Shown in pieces: positions 24,692-34,483 of a DNA stretch of 64,000 nucleotides (its first letter is position 1; each line of letters begins with the position of its first letter). Origin of the DNA: an uncultured Bacteroidales bacterium. Its GTDB lineage: Bacteria > Bacteroidota > Bacteroidia > Bacteroidales > UBA932. The notes beneath the pieces were generated by a model that saw only the letters and a list, made by a program, of their open reading frames with translations, made no database searches and had not been told where the DNA came from. The position numbers and the translations under genes were made by a program. The stretch is taken from positions 99,505-163,504 of the forward strand of contig ONDR01000001.1 in the NCBI GenBank assembly GCA_900316675.1, read 5' to 3'.

Positions 24692-27304
24692 ATGAAAAGA
24701 ATCCTATTGCTTTTTATGGCACTTTGGCTGTCTGCAATGACACTTGCGTGGGCGGACAGTGCAAACCCGAATCCGGTTAAGATGAAACAGCCGGACGGCA
24801 GTACTATTACTCTTCGCCTCCACGGCGATGAGTTCTACAGCTGGGTTACGTCGGAGGACGGAAAGACCCTGTATAAAAAAGATGCAAACGGTTGGTGGAG
24901 GCCTGCCGGCAAACCCCAGATAAACCGTAGCGCCGTTGCAAAGGCAAATAACCTTAGGCGCCAGAGAGATGAGCGCATCCGTAAAAATAGCCAGGGCCTT
25001 GGTTTTGGCAGCAATCACTTCCTGATTATTCTTGTAGAGTGGTCTGACTATAAATTCCAGGACGGAGCGTCAAGTTACTGGCCTCGAGCCCTGGGCGGAA
25101 GCAACTTTACAGACAACGGTAGCGTTGGCTCCGCAAAAGAATACTACACAGAGGCATCTTACGGCCAGTTCACCCCGAACTTTGATGTTTACGGCCCGAT
25201 AACCATTTCCAGAGGACATCTGGACTTCCCGGCAGGGGACAGCCAGGAATATCACTATAGCTTGGCCCAGGAATCCATGAAAGAGGCCCTGGCAATTCTG
25301 GATGGCAGCATTGACTTCAGCCAATACGACAATAACCATGACGGTTACGTAGACAATGTCTATATGATTTATCCCGGTTATGCAGCCAGCAATGGAGCAC
25401 AGAATGCAATTTGGCCTCACGCTTCCAGCATTTATTATCAGACAAATGATAATGTTTACGTAAGCTCATACGCTTGTTCTGCAGAGCTTCTTGGCAGCGG
25501 CCCCAGCAGCGGCACCACCCTGAACGGAATAGGCACATTCTGCCACGAGTTCGGTCACGTAATAGGCCTTCCGGACCTTTACGATATCGACTACGAAGAA
25601 AACGGATCGGCACGAAATCCTAGCAGCTGGAACCTTATGGCAGGCGGTAACCACAACAGCAATGGCCGCATCCCAGCAAGAATGTGCTCTGTGGAAAGGA
25701 TGCTTCTTGGATACATGACAGAAAGCGATATCGTAGATTTAGGCAGCCTGGGAACCAAAACAATCCGTGATCTTTCAGAAAAGAAATACTACAAACTGCC
25801 CTCCTCCGTTGACGGAGAGTATTTTTTGATGGAAGTTCGAAACGGCTCCGGTTTTGACAGCCCGCTCCCTGCCGGTATGCTAATTTATCATATAGACCAG
25901 TCACAGAACGATGCCGGAGGTTATACGGCAAAACAAAGATGGGACAACTGGACTGTTAACCAGTACGGAGACCACCCCTGTGACTATATCATGACACCTG
26001 ACCCCAGCGCATACGGTGGTAATGCAGACATTTATTACCAGCTTTGGACTTTCCCTAGAGACCATTGGAGCACCTATTACAATGTAACGGAATATGAACC
26101 CGAAGCCTGGGACGGAGCCAAACCGTATAAACTGGCCAATATCCTATATAATAAACTTAGCGGATCGGCATCTTTTAGTGTTCGCCAGGGAGAGCGCTCC
26201 GTTGCCGGAACCGTTACCAATCTTAGCACAAAACAGCCCATCCATGGAGCAACTGTTATTGTTGCTACCCAAGGACAGCTAAGCTCAGTCAACAACCCCA
26301 TTTCACTGTCCGTAGCAAGAAAATACGCCATCGGTGAAACAAAAACCGACGAAAACGGTAAATATAAGTTCGTGCTGTCAGCGAATCATCCGGAGAATCT
26401 GACAGTTTATGTCTTTGCAACTGACTACCTGTCTGCAAGTGAAAACGTGAACGGAAAGGCGGTTCATAAAGACTTCGAGCTTACGCCAATTATAGATCAG
26501 GGCCAGGTTAACCTTTCAAAAACAGTCTTTCCTTTCTATACCGGCGGCGTATGGGGCTCTGACCAGACAGGAACGAATTACACGGTAGCCCAAAAATTCA
26601 AGGCTTCTGAAATAACAAACCTGGTTGGCGGAAAGATTAAAAGCATTTCATTCTCTTCCCGTGCGACAGGAGAAGAAGTTTATGTATTCGTAGATTTTGG
26701 CACAAGCCGCAGGGTTCTTGCCCGTAAAGTCAACAACCCCAGCAGTGCATACTATTCAAGTGCATTCTCCAATACCGTAGATATCTCCGATGCCGATATT
26801 ACCATTCCGGCAAATACCGACGTTTACATTGGCTACCTTGTTAAAAATGCCAACAACACATACATCGTATATAGTGACGGCACCCCCGCAGAAGAGGGTA
26901 GTTTTTTGATGTATTACGCTTTCTCAACTACAGAGGCCGGCGGCAGCAAGTGGTGTGATGTTAATAAAGAATTGGGTTGGAATACGAACAATACCATGAT
27001 TGGAGCCGTTGTTGAGCCCAAGACTACCATCAACCCTAACGCCACCCTTGGTGAATTGGGTGTTTCTTACATACAGGTGCCTTCCGGCACTCTAACGGCC
27101 GGCTCAAACTTCCCGCTCAAGCTTGTATCAAGCAAGTCAGCGAAGCCCATCAACATAACCTGGTATTTCGACGGCGCGCAGACAGGCGCAGACTCCGTGA
27201 CCCTGACATCGGGCAAGCATATTATCAAGGCCAAATTCCAGGTTAAGGACGTGTACGGTGTAGAAACTGATCATGTACTTGAGGTCAGGATTGAAGTTCA
27301 ATAA
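24692..27304 (+). CDS. Secreted M6-family (InhA-like) metalloprotease
   Basis: 870 residues with a signal peptide cleaved near AWA-DS (about residue 21). The catalytic domain is about 105-430. The zinc site HEFGHVIGLPDLYD begins at His285, with Glu286 as general base, and the Met-turn-like SSWNLMAGG follows. Calcium-type NNHDGYVDN lies near residue 212. A carboxypeptidase-regulatory-like beta domain (VAGTVTNLSTKQPIHGATV...) covers about 495-600. Later beta-sandwich modules bind or position substrate. No clear type IX secretion signal domain is seen at the C-terminus (ends VEVRIEVQ). The BACON lipoprotein gene begins 19 bp later. Confidence 0.9.
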   Translation: MKRILLLFMALWLSAMTLAWADSANPNPVKMKQPDGSTITLRLHGDEFYSWVTSEDGKTLYKKDANGWWRPAGKPQINRSAVAKANNLRRQRDERIRKNSQGLGFGSNHFLIILVEWSDYKFQDGASSYWPRALGGSNFTDNGSVGSAKEYYTEASYGQFTPNFDVYGPITISRGHLDFPAGDSQEYHYSLAQESMKEALAILDGSIDFSQYDNNHDGYVDNVYMIYPGYAASNGAQNAIWPHASSIYYQTNDNVYVSSYACSAELLGSGPSSGTTLNGIGTFCHEFGHVIGLPDLYDIDYEENGSARNPSSWNLMAGGNHNSNGRIPARMCSVERMLLGYMTESDIVDLGSLGTKTIRDLSEKKYYKLPSSVDGEYFLMEVRNGSGFDSPLPAGMLIYHIDQSQNDAGGYTAKQRWDNWTVNQYGDHPCDYIMTPDPSAYGGNADIYYQLWTFPRDHWSTYYNVTEYEPEAWDGAKPYKLANILYNKLSGSASFSVRQGERSVAGTVTNLSTKQPIHGATVIVATQGQLSSVNNPISLSVARKYAIGETKTDENGKYKFVLSANHPENLTVYVFATDYLSASENVNGKAVHKDFELTPIIDQGQVNLSKTVFPFYTGGVWGSDQTGTNYTVAQKFKASEITNLVGGKIKSISFSSRATGEEVYVFVDFGTSRRVLARKVNNPSSAYYSSAFSNTVDISDADITIPANTDVYIGYLVKNANNTYIVYSDGTPAEEGSFLMYYAFSTTEAGGSKWCDVNKELGWNTNNTMIGAVVEPKTTINPNATLGELGVSYIQVPSGTLTAGSNFPLKLVSSKSAKPINITWYFDGAQTGADSVTLTSGKHIIKAKFQVKDVYGVETDHVLEVRIEVQ

Positions 27305-27323
27305 CCGCTAAAACGACATTATT

Positions 27324-28865
27324 ATGAAAAAGATAGCAATATTACTGACAAGCCTGGCAATAGTTATCGGCTGCGGCGGTGGTGGAGAAAACAAAGAACC
27401 CGGCGGCGGTGGCGGCGGCGGACAAACCACAACTCCTACCATCACCATACCTTCCACGGTAAACAAGAACCCTGTTATGGGTACCGAGGGCGGTTCTGTA
27501 AACATCACCTTCACGGCATCGGACAACTGGACGGCAAGTGTAATTAACACCCGTGCAGCAGGTTGGGTTGGTGTTACGCCGGCAAGCGGCAGCAAGGGTA
27601 ACGGCAGCATAACAATTACTGCTCAGCCCAACGACACCCCTGACGAGCGCGGCGCGACCATACAGATAAAGTGCGGCACGGCAACCCAGAACATCGTTCT
27701 GACCCAGAAGCAGAAAGACTCTTTCACCGCATCTGCGTCAAAGACGGAAATCGGTAAGGACGGTGGCGCCTTCACAATTGAAGTAAAGGCAAACGTCAGC
27801 TTTGAGTACACCATCGACAGCGGCAGCGACTGGATCACATACAAGGGCACAAAGGCCCTTAAGACCAGCACCCTTACCTTCGAGGCTGCAAAGAACGAGG
27901 ATACTGCAAAACGCGAGGGCCAGATTACCGTAAAGAGCTCCGCAGGCCAGGAAGTCTTCAAGATTTACCAGGAAGGCGGCACCCCCACCATCGTCATTTC
28001 TACACACAATGTTTCGATGGCAGATACCGGCGGCAGCTTCCAGATAGAGGTAAGGCATAATGTGGACGTAACCGTAACCGTGCAGGATGGCATTACCTGG
28101 ATGAGGGAGAACAAGACCAAGGCAATGTCCACCAACACCTTCAACTTCACAGTTGACGCCAATGAGGGCACCGACAGCCGTGAGGGCGACATTTACTTTA
28201 CCAACAACGCCAATGGCCTTTCAGAAGCAGTGCATGTTATCCAGGCACAGAAGAATGCCATTGTAATTGCCAAGAACTCATATGAAGTAAGCTCTGACGG
28301 CGGCGAAATCACCGTTAAGGTCAGCCACAACGTAGATTTCAATACCGAGATTAGCGCAAACTGGATTTCCATTAAACCGGCCAACACAAAAGCTATGGTA
28401 GAAGACTACATCACCTTTGTGATCGAGCCGAACGAATCAGGAGCAGAGCGTACCGGAACCATCACCTTTAAGGCCGGTTCGCTGCAGCAGACCGTTAGCG
28501 TAAAACAGCTTTACACTGCCCCGGATCCTTCATGGACAAAACCCGGATTCTTTGGTGTAGAAGGCTTCAACTGGGAGTATAACAACCTTACGGACCAGAT
28601 AATGTTCAAAGGCGCAATAAACAGTGATTTCTCCTTTGCACTGATTAAGCCCGGAACCAACAAGATCCTGATGATTACCTTCGCTTGTTATGAAGATCCT
28701 TTTGTAGGACAGGCCAGAGGATCATGGATCATGCAGAATATTGATGACAGCAAGCCCAGCATCATAGAATACGTTCAGCTTGTTATTACCAAAATGGAGG
28801 ACGACTACATTTGGCTCAGGCCCAGCAGCACCTCTGACAAGTACATCATCGTTAAATACAAATAA
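27324..28865 (+). CDS. BACON-domain surface lipoprotein
   Basis: 513 residues. The lipoprotein signal (lipobox VIGC, Cys17) is followed by a glycine-rich linker (GGGGENKEPGGGGGGG). Four BACON-like repeats lie at about 50-130, 131-212, 217-300 and 305-395, each with a 'GG..F.IEV..NV...V.....WI' core and an 'R.G.I...' strand. A C-terminal beta domain of about 110 residues (from about 405) is unrecognised. BACON domains bind glycans or mucin-like ligands in Bacteroidetes surface proteins. Its position just after the M6 protease suggests the two act together at the surface. dnaE starts 18 bp downstream. Confidence 0.87.
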   Translation: MKKIAILLTSLAIVIGCGGGGENKEPGGGGGGGQTTTPTITIPSTVNKNPVMGTEGGSVNITFTASDNWTASVINTRAAGWVGVTPASGSKGNGSITITAQPNDTPDERGATIQIKCGTATQNIVLTQKQKDSFTASASKTEIGKDGGAFTIEVKANVSFEYTIDSGSDWITYKGTKALKTSTLTFEAAKNEDTAKREGQITVKSSAGQEVFKIYQEGGTPTIVISTHNVSMADTGGSFQIEVRHNVDVTVTVQDGITWMRENKTKAMSTNTFNFTVDANEGTDSREGDIYFTNNANGLSEAVHVIQAQKNAIVIAKNSYEVSSDGGEITVKVSHNVDFNTEISANWISIKPANTKAMVEDYITFVIEPNESGAERTGTITFKAGSLQQTVSVKQLYTAPDPSWTKPGFFGVEGFNWEYNNLTDQIMFKGAINSDFSFALIKPGTNKILMITFACYEDPFVGQARGSWIMQNIDDSKPSIIEYVQLVITKMEDDYIWLRPSSTSDKYIIVKYK

Positions 28866-28883
28866 AAAACCTATAGAAAACCT

Positions 28884-31800
28884 ATGCCCTTCGTACATCT
28901 ACACGTCCATACTCAGTATTCCATACTTGATGGTCAGTCATCAATAGACAATCTGTTCAAAAGAGCAGAGGAACTGGGTATGCCGGGCCTGGCCATTACG
29001 GACCATGGCAATATGTACGGAGTAAAGGAATTCTTTAAATACGCAGATAAGCATCCCACGGTAAAACCCATCGTGGGATGCGAAATCTACGTCACCCGCG
29101 GCTACGACCACAAACTTCAGGACAAGGCCCATTCAAAGTACTACCACCTTATACTGCTGGCCAAGAACTATCATGGTTACCAGAACCTTATGAAGATAGT
29201 ATCCACGGCCCACATAGAGGGTATGTACTACAGGCCGCGTGTCAGCCACGAGGTTATTGAAAAATACCACGAAGACCTTATCTGCAGCTCTGCCTGCATG
29301 GTAGGTGAGGTGCCGCAATACATTCTGGCAGGAGACCTGGAAGGGGCATCCAAGGCCATTGAGTGGCACAAAAGGGTGTTCGGGGACGACTATTACCTGG
29401 AGGTAATGCTCCACAAGACAGAGGTCCCGGGGCTTAGCCTTGAGACCTGGGAAGAGCAGAAAAAGTACACCGATGTCATCTTCCAGCTGGCCCAGAAGCA
29501 CAATGTAAAGGTAATAGCCACCAATGACGTCCACTTCGTGCGCAAAGAGGACGGACCGGCACACGACAGGCTCATCTGCCTTACCACTAACAAGTTCATA
29601 GACGAACCCGGCCGCCTTCGCTACACCCAGCAGGAGTACCTGAAAAGCGAAGAAGAGATGCTGGCCCTGTTCCCGGAGCACCCGGAGGCCATATCCAACA
29701 CCATCGAGGTCCTGGACAAGATAGAAAAGTACACCATCGACCGCGGGCACGTGCTGCCTAAGTTCGAGCTTCCCAAGGACTTCATGGACAACATCGGCTC
29801 CTGGACAGAAAAGTACAAGGACGTGATTGATGCCGGCCGCTGCGACGAGAAGGGAAATCCGCGCGGCGATGAGTTCTGCAACTCGGTGGCCTTCATGTGC
29901 AAGCTGGCCTACGACGGAGCGCACATCCGCTACGGCGACGTCCTTACGGAAGAGCAGGAAGAGCGTCTGGACTTCGAGCTCAAGACAATAAGCCGAATGG
30001 GCTTCCCGGACTACTTCCTTATTGTGCAGGACTTCATCAACTGGGCCAAGAACAATGGCATCTCTGTTGGTCCCGGACGAGGCAGTGCTGCCGGAAGCGC
30101 CGTCGCCTACTGCCTTGGCATCACCAATCTGGACCCTATCCGCTACGACCTTCTGTTCGAGCGTTTCCTCAACCCGGAACGTATTTCGATGCCTGATATC
30201 GATGTCGATTTTGACGATGAAGGCCGCTACCGCGTGATTCAGTACGTGCAGGACAAATACGGCACGGACCACATTTCGCACGTTATAACCTTTGGCACGA
30301 TGGCCGCCAAGAGCGCCATCAAGGACGTTGCCCGCATCAGCCGGCTTAGCCTGGACGAGAGCAACCGTCTGACCAAAATGATTCCCGACCGTCCGTTTAC
30401 CGTAAAAGTGGACGGCGAAGAAAAGGAAATGAAGCCCAACCTTAAGAACTGCGTAAAGTACATACCGGAACTTAAGAACGAGCTTGAAAACGGCACGGAC
30501 CTGGTTAAGGACGTGCTCAAATACGCCCTTCAGCTGGAGGGCTGCATCCGCCAGACCGGCATTCACGCATGCGCCATGATTATTGGCCGAGGCAACCTCA
30601 CGGACTACATTCCCATCACCATGGGACGTGATAAGGCCACGGACCAGGAGGTTTGGGTATCACAGTACGAGGGTTCGTACATAGAAGAAGTGGGCATGCT
30701 TAAAATGGACTTCCTGGGCCTTAGGACCCTGTCCATCATAAAGGAATGCCTGTCCCTGGTGAAGAAGCATTACGGAGTTGATATCGACATAGAAAAGATT
30801 CCTATAGACGACCCTGCAGCCTATGCCCTCTACTCGCGCGGTGACACCAAGAGCGTGTTCCAGTTTGAGTCCCCGGGCATGAAGGAATGGCTCCAGAGGC
30901 TGCATCCGCAGCGCTTCGAGGACCTGATTGCCATGAACGCCCTGTACCGTCCGGGCCCTATGGACTACATTCCCTCCTTTGTTGCCCGTAAGCGCGGAGA
31001 AGAAGAGATTACCTTTGACCTTCCTGTAATGGGAGAGTTCCTGGAAGAGACCTACGGCGTTACCGTTTACCAGGAGCAGGTTATGCGTATTTCCCAGAAG
31101 GTGGCCGGCTTCTCCAAAGGTAAGGCGGACAAGCTGCGTAAGGCCATGGGTAAAAAGAAGATTGACGTTCTTGAGAGCCTTTACACAGAGTTTGTAGAAG
31201 GCGGTGTAAAGAACGGCCATCCCAAGGATACCCTGGACAAGATTTGGGCAGACTGGCGCAAGTTTGCGTCTTACGCCTTCAACAAGTCCCACGCAACCTG
31301 CTACGCATGGGTCAGCTACCAGACTGGCTGGCTCAAGGCCCACTATCCGGCAGAATTCCAGGCAGCTAACCTTAGCCAGAATCTCTCCAACATGGAAGAG
31401 ATTAAGGAGATTATGGACGACTGCCGCCGCAGCAAGATAAAGGTACTGAACCCCGATATCAACGAGTCTGACGCCCACTTCACCGTAAACAACGACGGCA
31501 ACATCCGTTTTGGCCTTGGTGGAATGAAGGGCTTCGGTTCCAATATTGTGGATGCCATCATCTCTGCCCGCGAGACGGGCGGCCCGTTCCCGGATGTCTA
31601 TAACTTTATGGAAAGGATGTCCGGAATCGTTAACCGCAAGGCCCTTGAATCGCTTATCAACTCCGGTGCGATGGACTCCTTCGGCATCCCCAGAAAGGCT
31701 TATTTCTGCGCCACTAAGAGCGGTGGCGACTTTGCCGATGCGCTTCTGGAGTACGGAGAGCGCTTCCGCGCCAACGAGGAAGACAGCGGAATGTCGCTGT

Positions 31801-32561
31801 TCGGAGAAAGCGAGGAGCTTAAGCCCATACGCCCTGACGCCCCTGCTTGCGAAACCACAGAGGACGACAAACTGATGCAGCTGCAGGCAGAAAAAGAGCT
31901 CGTGGGCATGTACCTTAGCTCACATCCGCTGGACAAATACCGCTTTGAACTGGACCACTTCACTACTTGCAAGGTGGGAGCCCTGGCCGATGAAATCTCT
32001 ACCTGCGAGGCCCGTAACGAAACCAAGAAAGTAGCCATCGCCGGACTTGTATCTTCTTACAAGCCGCAGGTTACAAAAACAGGCAAACAGTTCTCCAGGA
32101 GCATAATAGAAGACTTCAACGGCTCTTACGAGCTCTCCCTTTTTGGCGAGGATCACGAGACCTACATGCGCTACTTCAGCACCCCTCATAATGCTGTTTA
32201 CATAGAAGGCGAAATTGGCCCCCGCTACAAGCTTAAACCGGAAGAAATCAAAGCTGGCAAACGTGCCCCCTACGGCTTCAAAGTTAAGAAAATGAGCCTT
32301 CTTGGCAACGTCACTGACAACGAGCTTAAGGCCTTTGCCGTAACGCTGTCCTCTACCATGCTGAACCAGCAGTTCCGCGCCGCACTGGTAAAGGTTATCA
32401 GCCACCACAAAGGTAAAACCCCTCTTAAAGTCTATCTGATAGACCCTGAGACTAAGTACAAAATAGAGTTCGACTCACGCAAATTCAGCGTGTCAGTGAC
32501 AACAGAACTTATAGCCGACCTCAACGAGATTGGCGTAGGTTACCAGGTGCTAAGGAAATAA
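28884..32561 (+). CDS. dnaE: DNA polymerase III alpha subunit
   Basis: 1225 residues. The N-terminal PHP domain opens FVHLHVHTQYSILDGQSSIDNLFKRA. The polymerase palm has VGPGRGSAAGSAVAYCLGI and the catalytic acids in PDIDVDFDDEGR. Thumb and fingers include FGTMAAKSAIKDVAR and HACAMIIGRG, and Pol III motifs PGPMDYIPSFVARK and FNKSHATCYAWVSYQTGWLKAHYPAEF are present. A C-terminal OB-fold/HhH region follows. It is the replicative polymerase. Unusually it follows the secreted M6 and BACON genes by only 18 bp, with no promoter box visible in the gap. It may have an internal promoter I cannot see or be co-transcribed. Confidence 0.97.
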   Translation: MPFVHLHVHTQYSILDGQSSIDNLFKRAEELGMPGLAITDHGNMYGVKEFFKYADKHPTVKPIVGCEIYVTRGYDHKLQDKAHSKYYHLILLAKNYHGYQNLMKIVSTAHIEGMYYRPRVSHEVIEKYHEDLICSSACMVGEVPQYILAGDLEGASKAIEWHKRVFGDDYYLEVMLHKTEVPGLSLETWEEQKKYTDVIFQLAQKHNVKVIATNDVHFVRKEDGPAHDRLICLTTNKFIDEPGRLRYTQQEYLKSEEEMLALFPEHPEAISNTIEVLDKIEKYTIDRGHVLPKFELPKDFMDNIGSWTEKYKDVIDAGRCDEKGNPRGDEFCNSVAFMCKLAYDGAHIRYGDVLTEEQEERLDFELKTISRMGFPDYFLIVQDFINWAKNNGISVGPGRGSAAGSAVAYCLGITNLDPIRYDLLFERFLNPERISMPDIDVDFDDEGRYRVIQYVQDKYGTDHISHVITFGTMAAKSAIKDVARISRLSLDESNRLTKMIPDRPFTVKVDGEEKEMKPNLKNCVKYIPELKNELENGTDLVKDVLKYALQLEGCIRQTGIHACAMIIGRGNLTDYIPITMGRDKATDQEVWVSQYEGSYIEEVGMLKMDFLGLRTLSIIKECLSLVKKHYGVDIDIEKIPIDDPAAYALYSRGDTKSVFQFESPGMKEWLQRLHPQRFEDLIAMNALYRPGPMDYIPSFVARKRGEEEITFDLPVMGEFLEETYGVTVYQEQVMRISQKVAGFSKGKADKLRKAMGKKKIDVLESLYTEFVEGGVKNGHPKDTLDKIWADWRKFASYAFNKSHATCYAWVSYQTGWLKAHYPAEFQAANLSQNLSNMEEIKEIMDDCRRSKIKVLNPDINESDAHFTVNNDGNIRFGLGGMKGFGSNIVDAIISARETGGPFPDVYNFMERMSGIVNRKALESLINSGAMDSFGIPRKAYFCATKSGGDFADALLEYGERFRANEEDSGMSLFGESEELKPIRPDAPACETTEDDKLMQLQAEKELVGMYLSSHPLDKYRFELDHFTTCKVGALADEISTCEARNETKKVAIAGLVSSYKPQVTKTGKQFSRSIIEDFNGSYELSLFGEDHETYMRYFSTPHNAVYIEGEIGPRYKLKPEEIKAGKRAPYGFKVKKMSLLGNVTDNELKAFAVTLSSTMLNQQFRAALVKVISHHKGKTPLKVYLIDPETKYKIEFDSRKFSVSVTTELIADLNEIGVGYQVLRK

Positions 32562-32568
32562 CTGATAC

Positions 32569-33405
32569 TTAATAAATTAGAGTTGCTTTGACCGGATAAT
32601 GGTCAGAGACGAACTTGCGGTCGTCGTAGGATTTGCGGACAACCTCGAAGAGAGGGCAGCTGCTGAACCCCTTTACAAAGATATGGTCAATTACCGCAGC
32701 GTGCTCTTTGTGGCCCCAGGCGTTGTAAGTAACGCCATCGTCTGTCTTGAAAGCCCAGTCGCGGGCGCTCTGCATCTTGCCTGAAAGCGGAGCCAGCGTA
32801 GGATCGTCCGGAGTAACGTTGAAGTCACCGCTAAGTACAAGCGGAAGGCCGTCCTTATTCATGGCATCTATACGCTCCAGAATAAGATTAAGGCCATTTT
32901 TGCGGGCCTCTTTGCCCACATGGTCAAGGTGTGTGTTGACAAAATAGAACTGCTTGCCTGAATTCTTATCCTTTACCAGAGCCCAGGTAGCGGTGCGCTT
33001 GCATGCGGCATCCCAACCCTTGGTGGGCTTGTCCGGAGTCTCTGACAGCCAGAAGGTGCCCCATTTCTGGATCTTCATGGTCTTGGGATTGTAAAAGATA
33101 CTCATATGCTCGCCCTCGCTCTTTCCGTTTTCGCGCCCCACACCTATGCATTTGTAGCTGAGGTAGTCCTTAAGAACGTCGATCTGATCTTTCAGGGCCT
33201 CCTGCATGCCGATGAGGTCCGGTTTCTGATCGTTGATCATGTCAATTACCGCTCCGGCACGATAGTACCAGGAATTGGTGCCGTCTTCTGCGGTACCGTA
33301 ACGGATATTGAAGGTCATGATTGTAACCGATGCCGGCTTGACGGGGTCTTTTGCAAAGCTTGCAACAGCAAGCAACATTGCCAATAATGAGAGTATCTTT
33401 TTCAT
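32569..33405 (-). CDS. Secreted endonuclease/exonuclease/phosphatase-family hydrolase
   Basis: 278 residues with a signal peptide (MKKILSLLAMLLAVASFA). The EEP fold has all core motifs: TFNIRYG, GMQEA with the metal-binding Glu, VNTHLDHVG, LSGDFNVTPDD, IDHIFVKG and SDHYPV. Family members cleave nucleic acids, sphingomyelin or inositol phosphates; the secreted location and short length fit a phosphodiesterase but do not decide the substrate. The stop faces dnaE at 7 bp. Its ATG is 7 nt after a TAATTTTG box, so the mRNA is probably leaderless. Confidence 0.9.
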   Translation of the reverse strand: MKKILSLLAMLLAVASFAKDPVKPASVTIMTFNIRYGTAEDGTNSWYYRAGAVIDMINDQKPDLIGMQEALKDQIDVLKDYLSYKCIGVGRENGKSEGEHMSIFYNPKTMKIQKWGTFWLSETPDKPTKGWDAACKRTATWALVKDKNSGKQFYFVNTHLDHVGKEARKNGLNLILERIDAMNKDGLPLVLSGDFNVTPDDPTLAPLSGKMQSARDWAFKTDDGVTYNAWGHKEHAAVIDHIFVKGFSSCPLFEVVRKSYDDRKFVSDHYPVKATLIY

Positions 33406-33412
33406 ATCGGGA

Positions 33413-33420
33413 CAAAATTA
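33413..33420 (-). promoter_or_regulatory. -7 box of the EEP hydrolase gene
   Basis: TAATTTTG on the minus strand, 7 nt before the ATG at 33405. Confidence 0.55.
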
Positions 33421-33433
33421 AAAATTTTCTTTC

Positions 33434-33441
33434 TATTTTTG
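33434..33441 (+). promoter_or_regulatory. -7 box of the thiL-like operon
   Basis: TATTTTTG, 22 nt before the ATG at 33464. No convincing TTTG at -33. Confidence 0.5.
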
Positions 33442-33463
33442 TAAGGATATTAACACGAACAGT

Positions 33464-34471
33464 ATGAATTTCTCTGATATCGGTAGAGTTGGGGCCATTG
33501 AAGCCCTTTACGAAGGAACACCATACAAGGCTTTCGACAAATATGGTGCCGCACTGGAAAGCGGCTCGCAAGCCGTTACCCGATGCAAGCTGATGCTGGA
33601 AGGCACAGACTTCAATCTGGTATACTTCCCCCTTAAGCATCTGGGCTACAAAGCCGTCACCATCGGTGTAGGACAAATCTACGCCGCACTGGCGCATCCG
33701 GACGCAATGGACATCACCATTGGAGTATCGGCAAAACTGGACTATCCGCAGATTAAAGAGCTGTGGGAAGGCATGGTAGTGGCAGCCAAAGAGCACGGGC
33801 TCAAGCACCTGGGGCTGGACCTTGTACCCTCGCGCAACGGTCTTAGCATTGCACTGGCCACCAGCGGACATGCGGACAGGCTGCAGGTAGCACGCCGCCC
33901 GAAGCCGCAGAGCAAGGACCTTATCTGCGTTTCAGGCCCTCTGGGAGCCGCATATCTGGGCTTCAGCCTGCTTGAGCAGGGTGCTGCGGACTACGAGAAA
34001 AATCGCACCGCACCGGATCTGGACAGGTATAAGATGATAGTGGGCGCCTACCTTAAACCTGAAATCGAGGCAGATGCCCTCACAAAGATGGAAGACCTTG
34101 GCATTGTACCGTCAGCCGCTTATCTGGCAGACCGAGGCCTGGCAGATGTGCTTAAACAGCTGGTGCGCGATACCGGCCTGGGCGCAAAGGTCTATGCAGA
34201 CAAGATTCCCTTCGAGGGCAATACCTTCGAACTTGGAAAGAAGCTTGACATCGACCCTGTATCAGCAGCCTTCAACGGAGGGGAAGACTACAGGCTTGTG
34301 TTCACCATCCCCATACTGAAAATGGAAGATTTCAGGCACAACCTGCAGACCTTCGATATCATAGGCCATCTGGCACAGAACGACGTGGGAGCCGTATTGG
34401 TTACACCCGAGGGCGTAGAAATGCCCGTCCACAGCCAGGGCTGGAAAGATGATGACGACGAAGAAGAATAA
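33464..34471 (+). CDS. ThiL-like protein with degenerate active-site motifs
   Basis: 335 residues. Its order of segments follows Bacteroidales thiamine-monophosphate kinase: LMLEGTDFNLVYFPLKHLGYKAV, KDLICVSGPLGAAYLGFSLLE, GLGAKVYADKIPF, FNGGEDYRLVFT (from 272) and DIIGHLAQNDVGAVLVTPEGV, ending in QGW. But the residues that bind Mg-ATP and substrate in ThiL are changed. GDDAAV is absent, the NFSDI.AM segment reads GVGQIYAAL, VGGDT reads LGLDL and ISDGL reads LADRGLAD. Either it is a pseudoenzyme or it has a new substrate. The C-terminus adds an acidic tail (DDDDEEE). It heads a probable operon with the DUF4923 gene 12 bp downstream. Confidence 0.7.
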   Translation: MNFSDIGRVGAIEALYEGTPYKAFDKYGAALESGSQAVTRCKLMLEGTDFNLVYFPLKHLGYKAVTIGVGQIYAALAHPDAMDITIGVSAKLDYPQIKELWEGMVVAAKEHGLKHLGLDLVPSRNGLSIALATSGHADRLQVARRPKPQSKDLICVSGPLGAAYLGFSLLEQGAADYEKNRTAPDLDRYKMIVGAYLKPEIEADALTKMEDLGIVPSAAYLADRGLADVLKQLVRDTGLGAKVYADKIPFEGNTFELGKKLDIDPVSAAFNGGEDYRLVFTIPILKMEDFRHNLQTFDIIGHLAQNDVGAVLVTPEGVEMPVHSQGWKDDDDEEE

Positions 34472-34483
34472 AATTTCAATATC

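Noticed and set aside
29133..30566. Long 477-codon minus-strand ORF inside dnaE
   Set aside because: It is a shadow of the dnaE codon pattern; dnaE is certain by motifs, and the antisense frame has no family features, signal or promoter.
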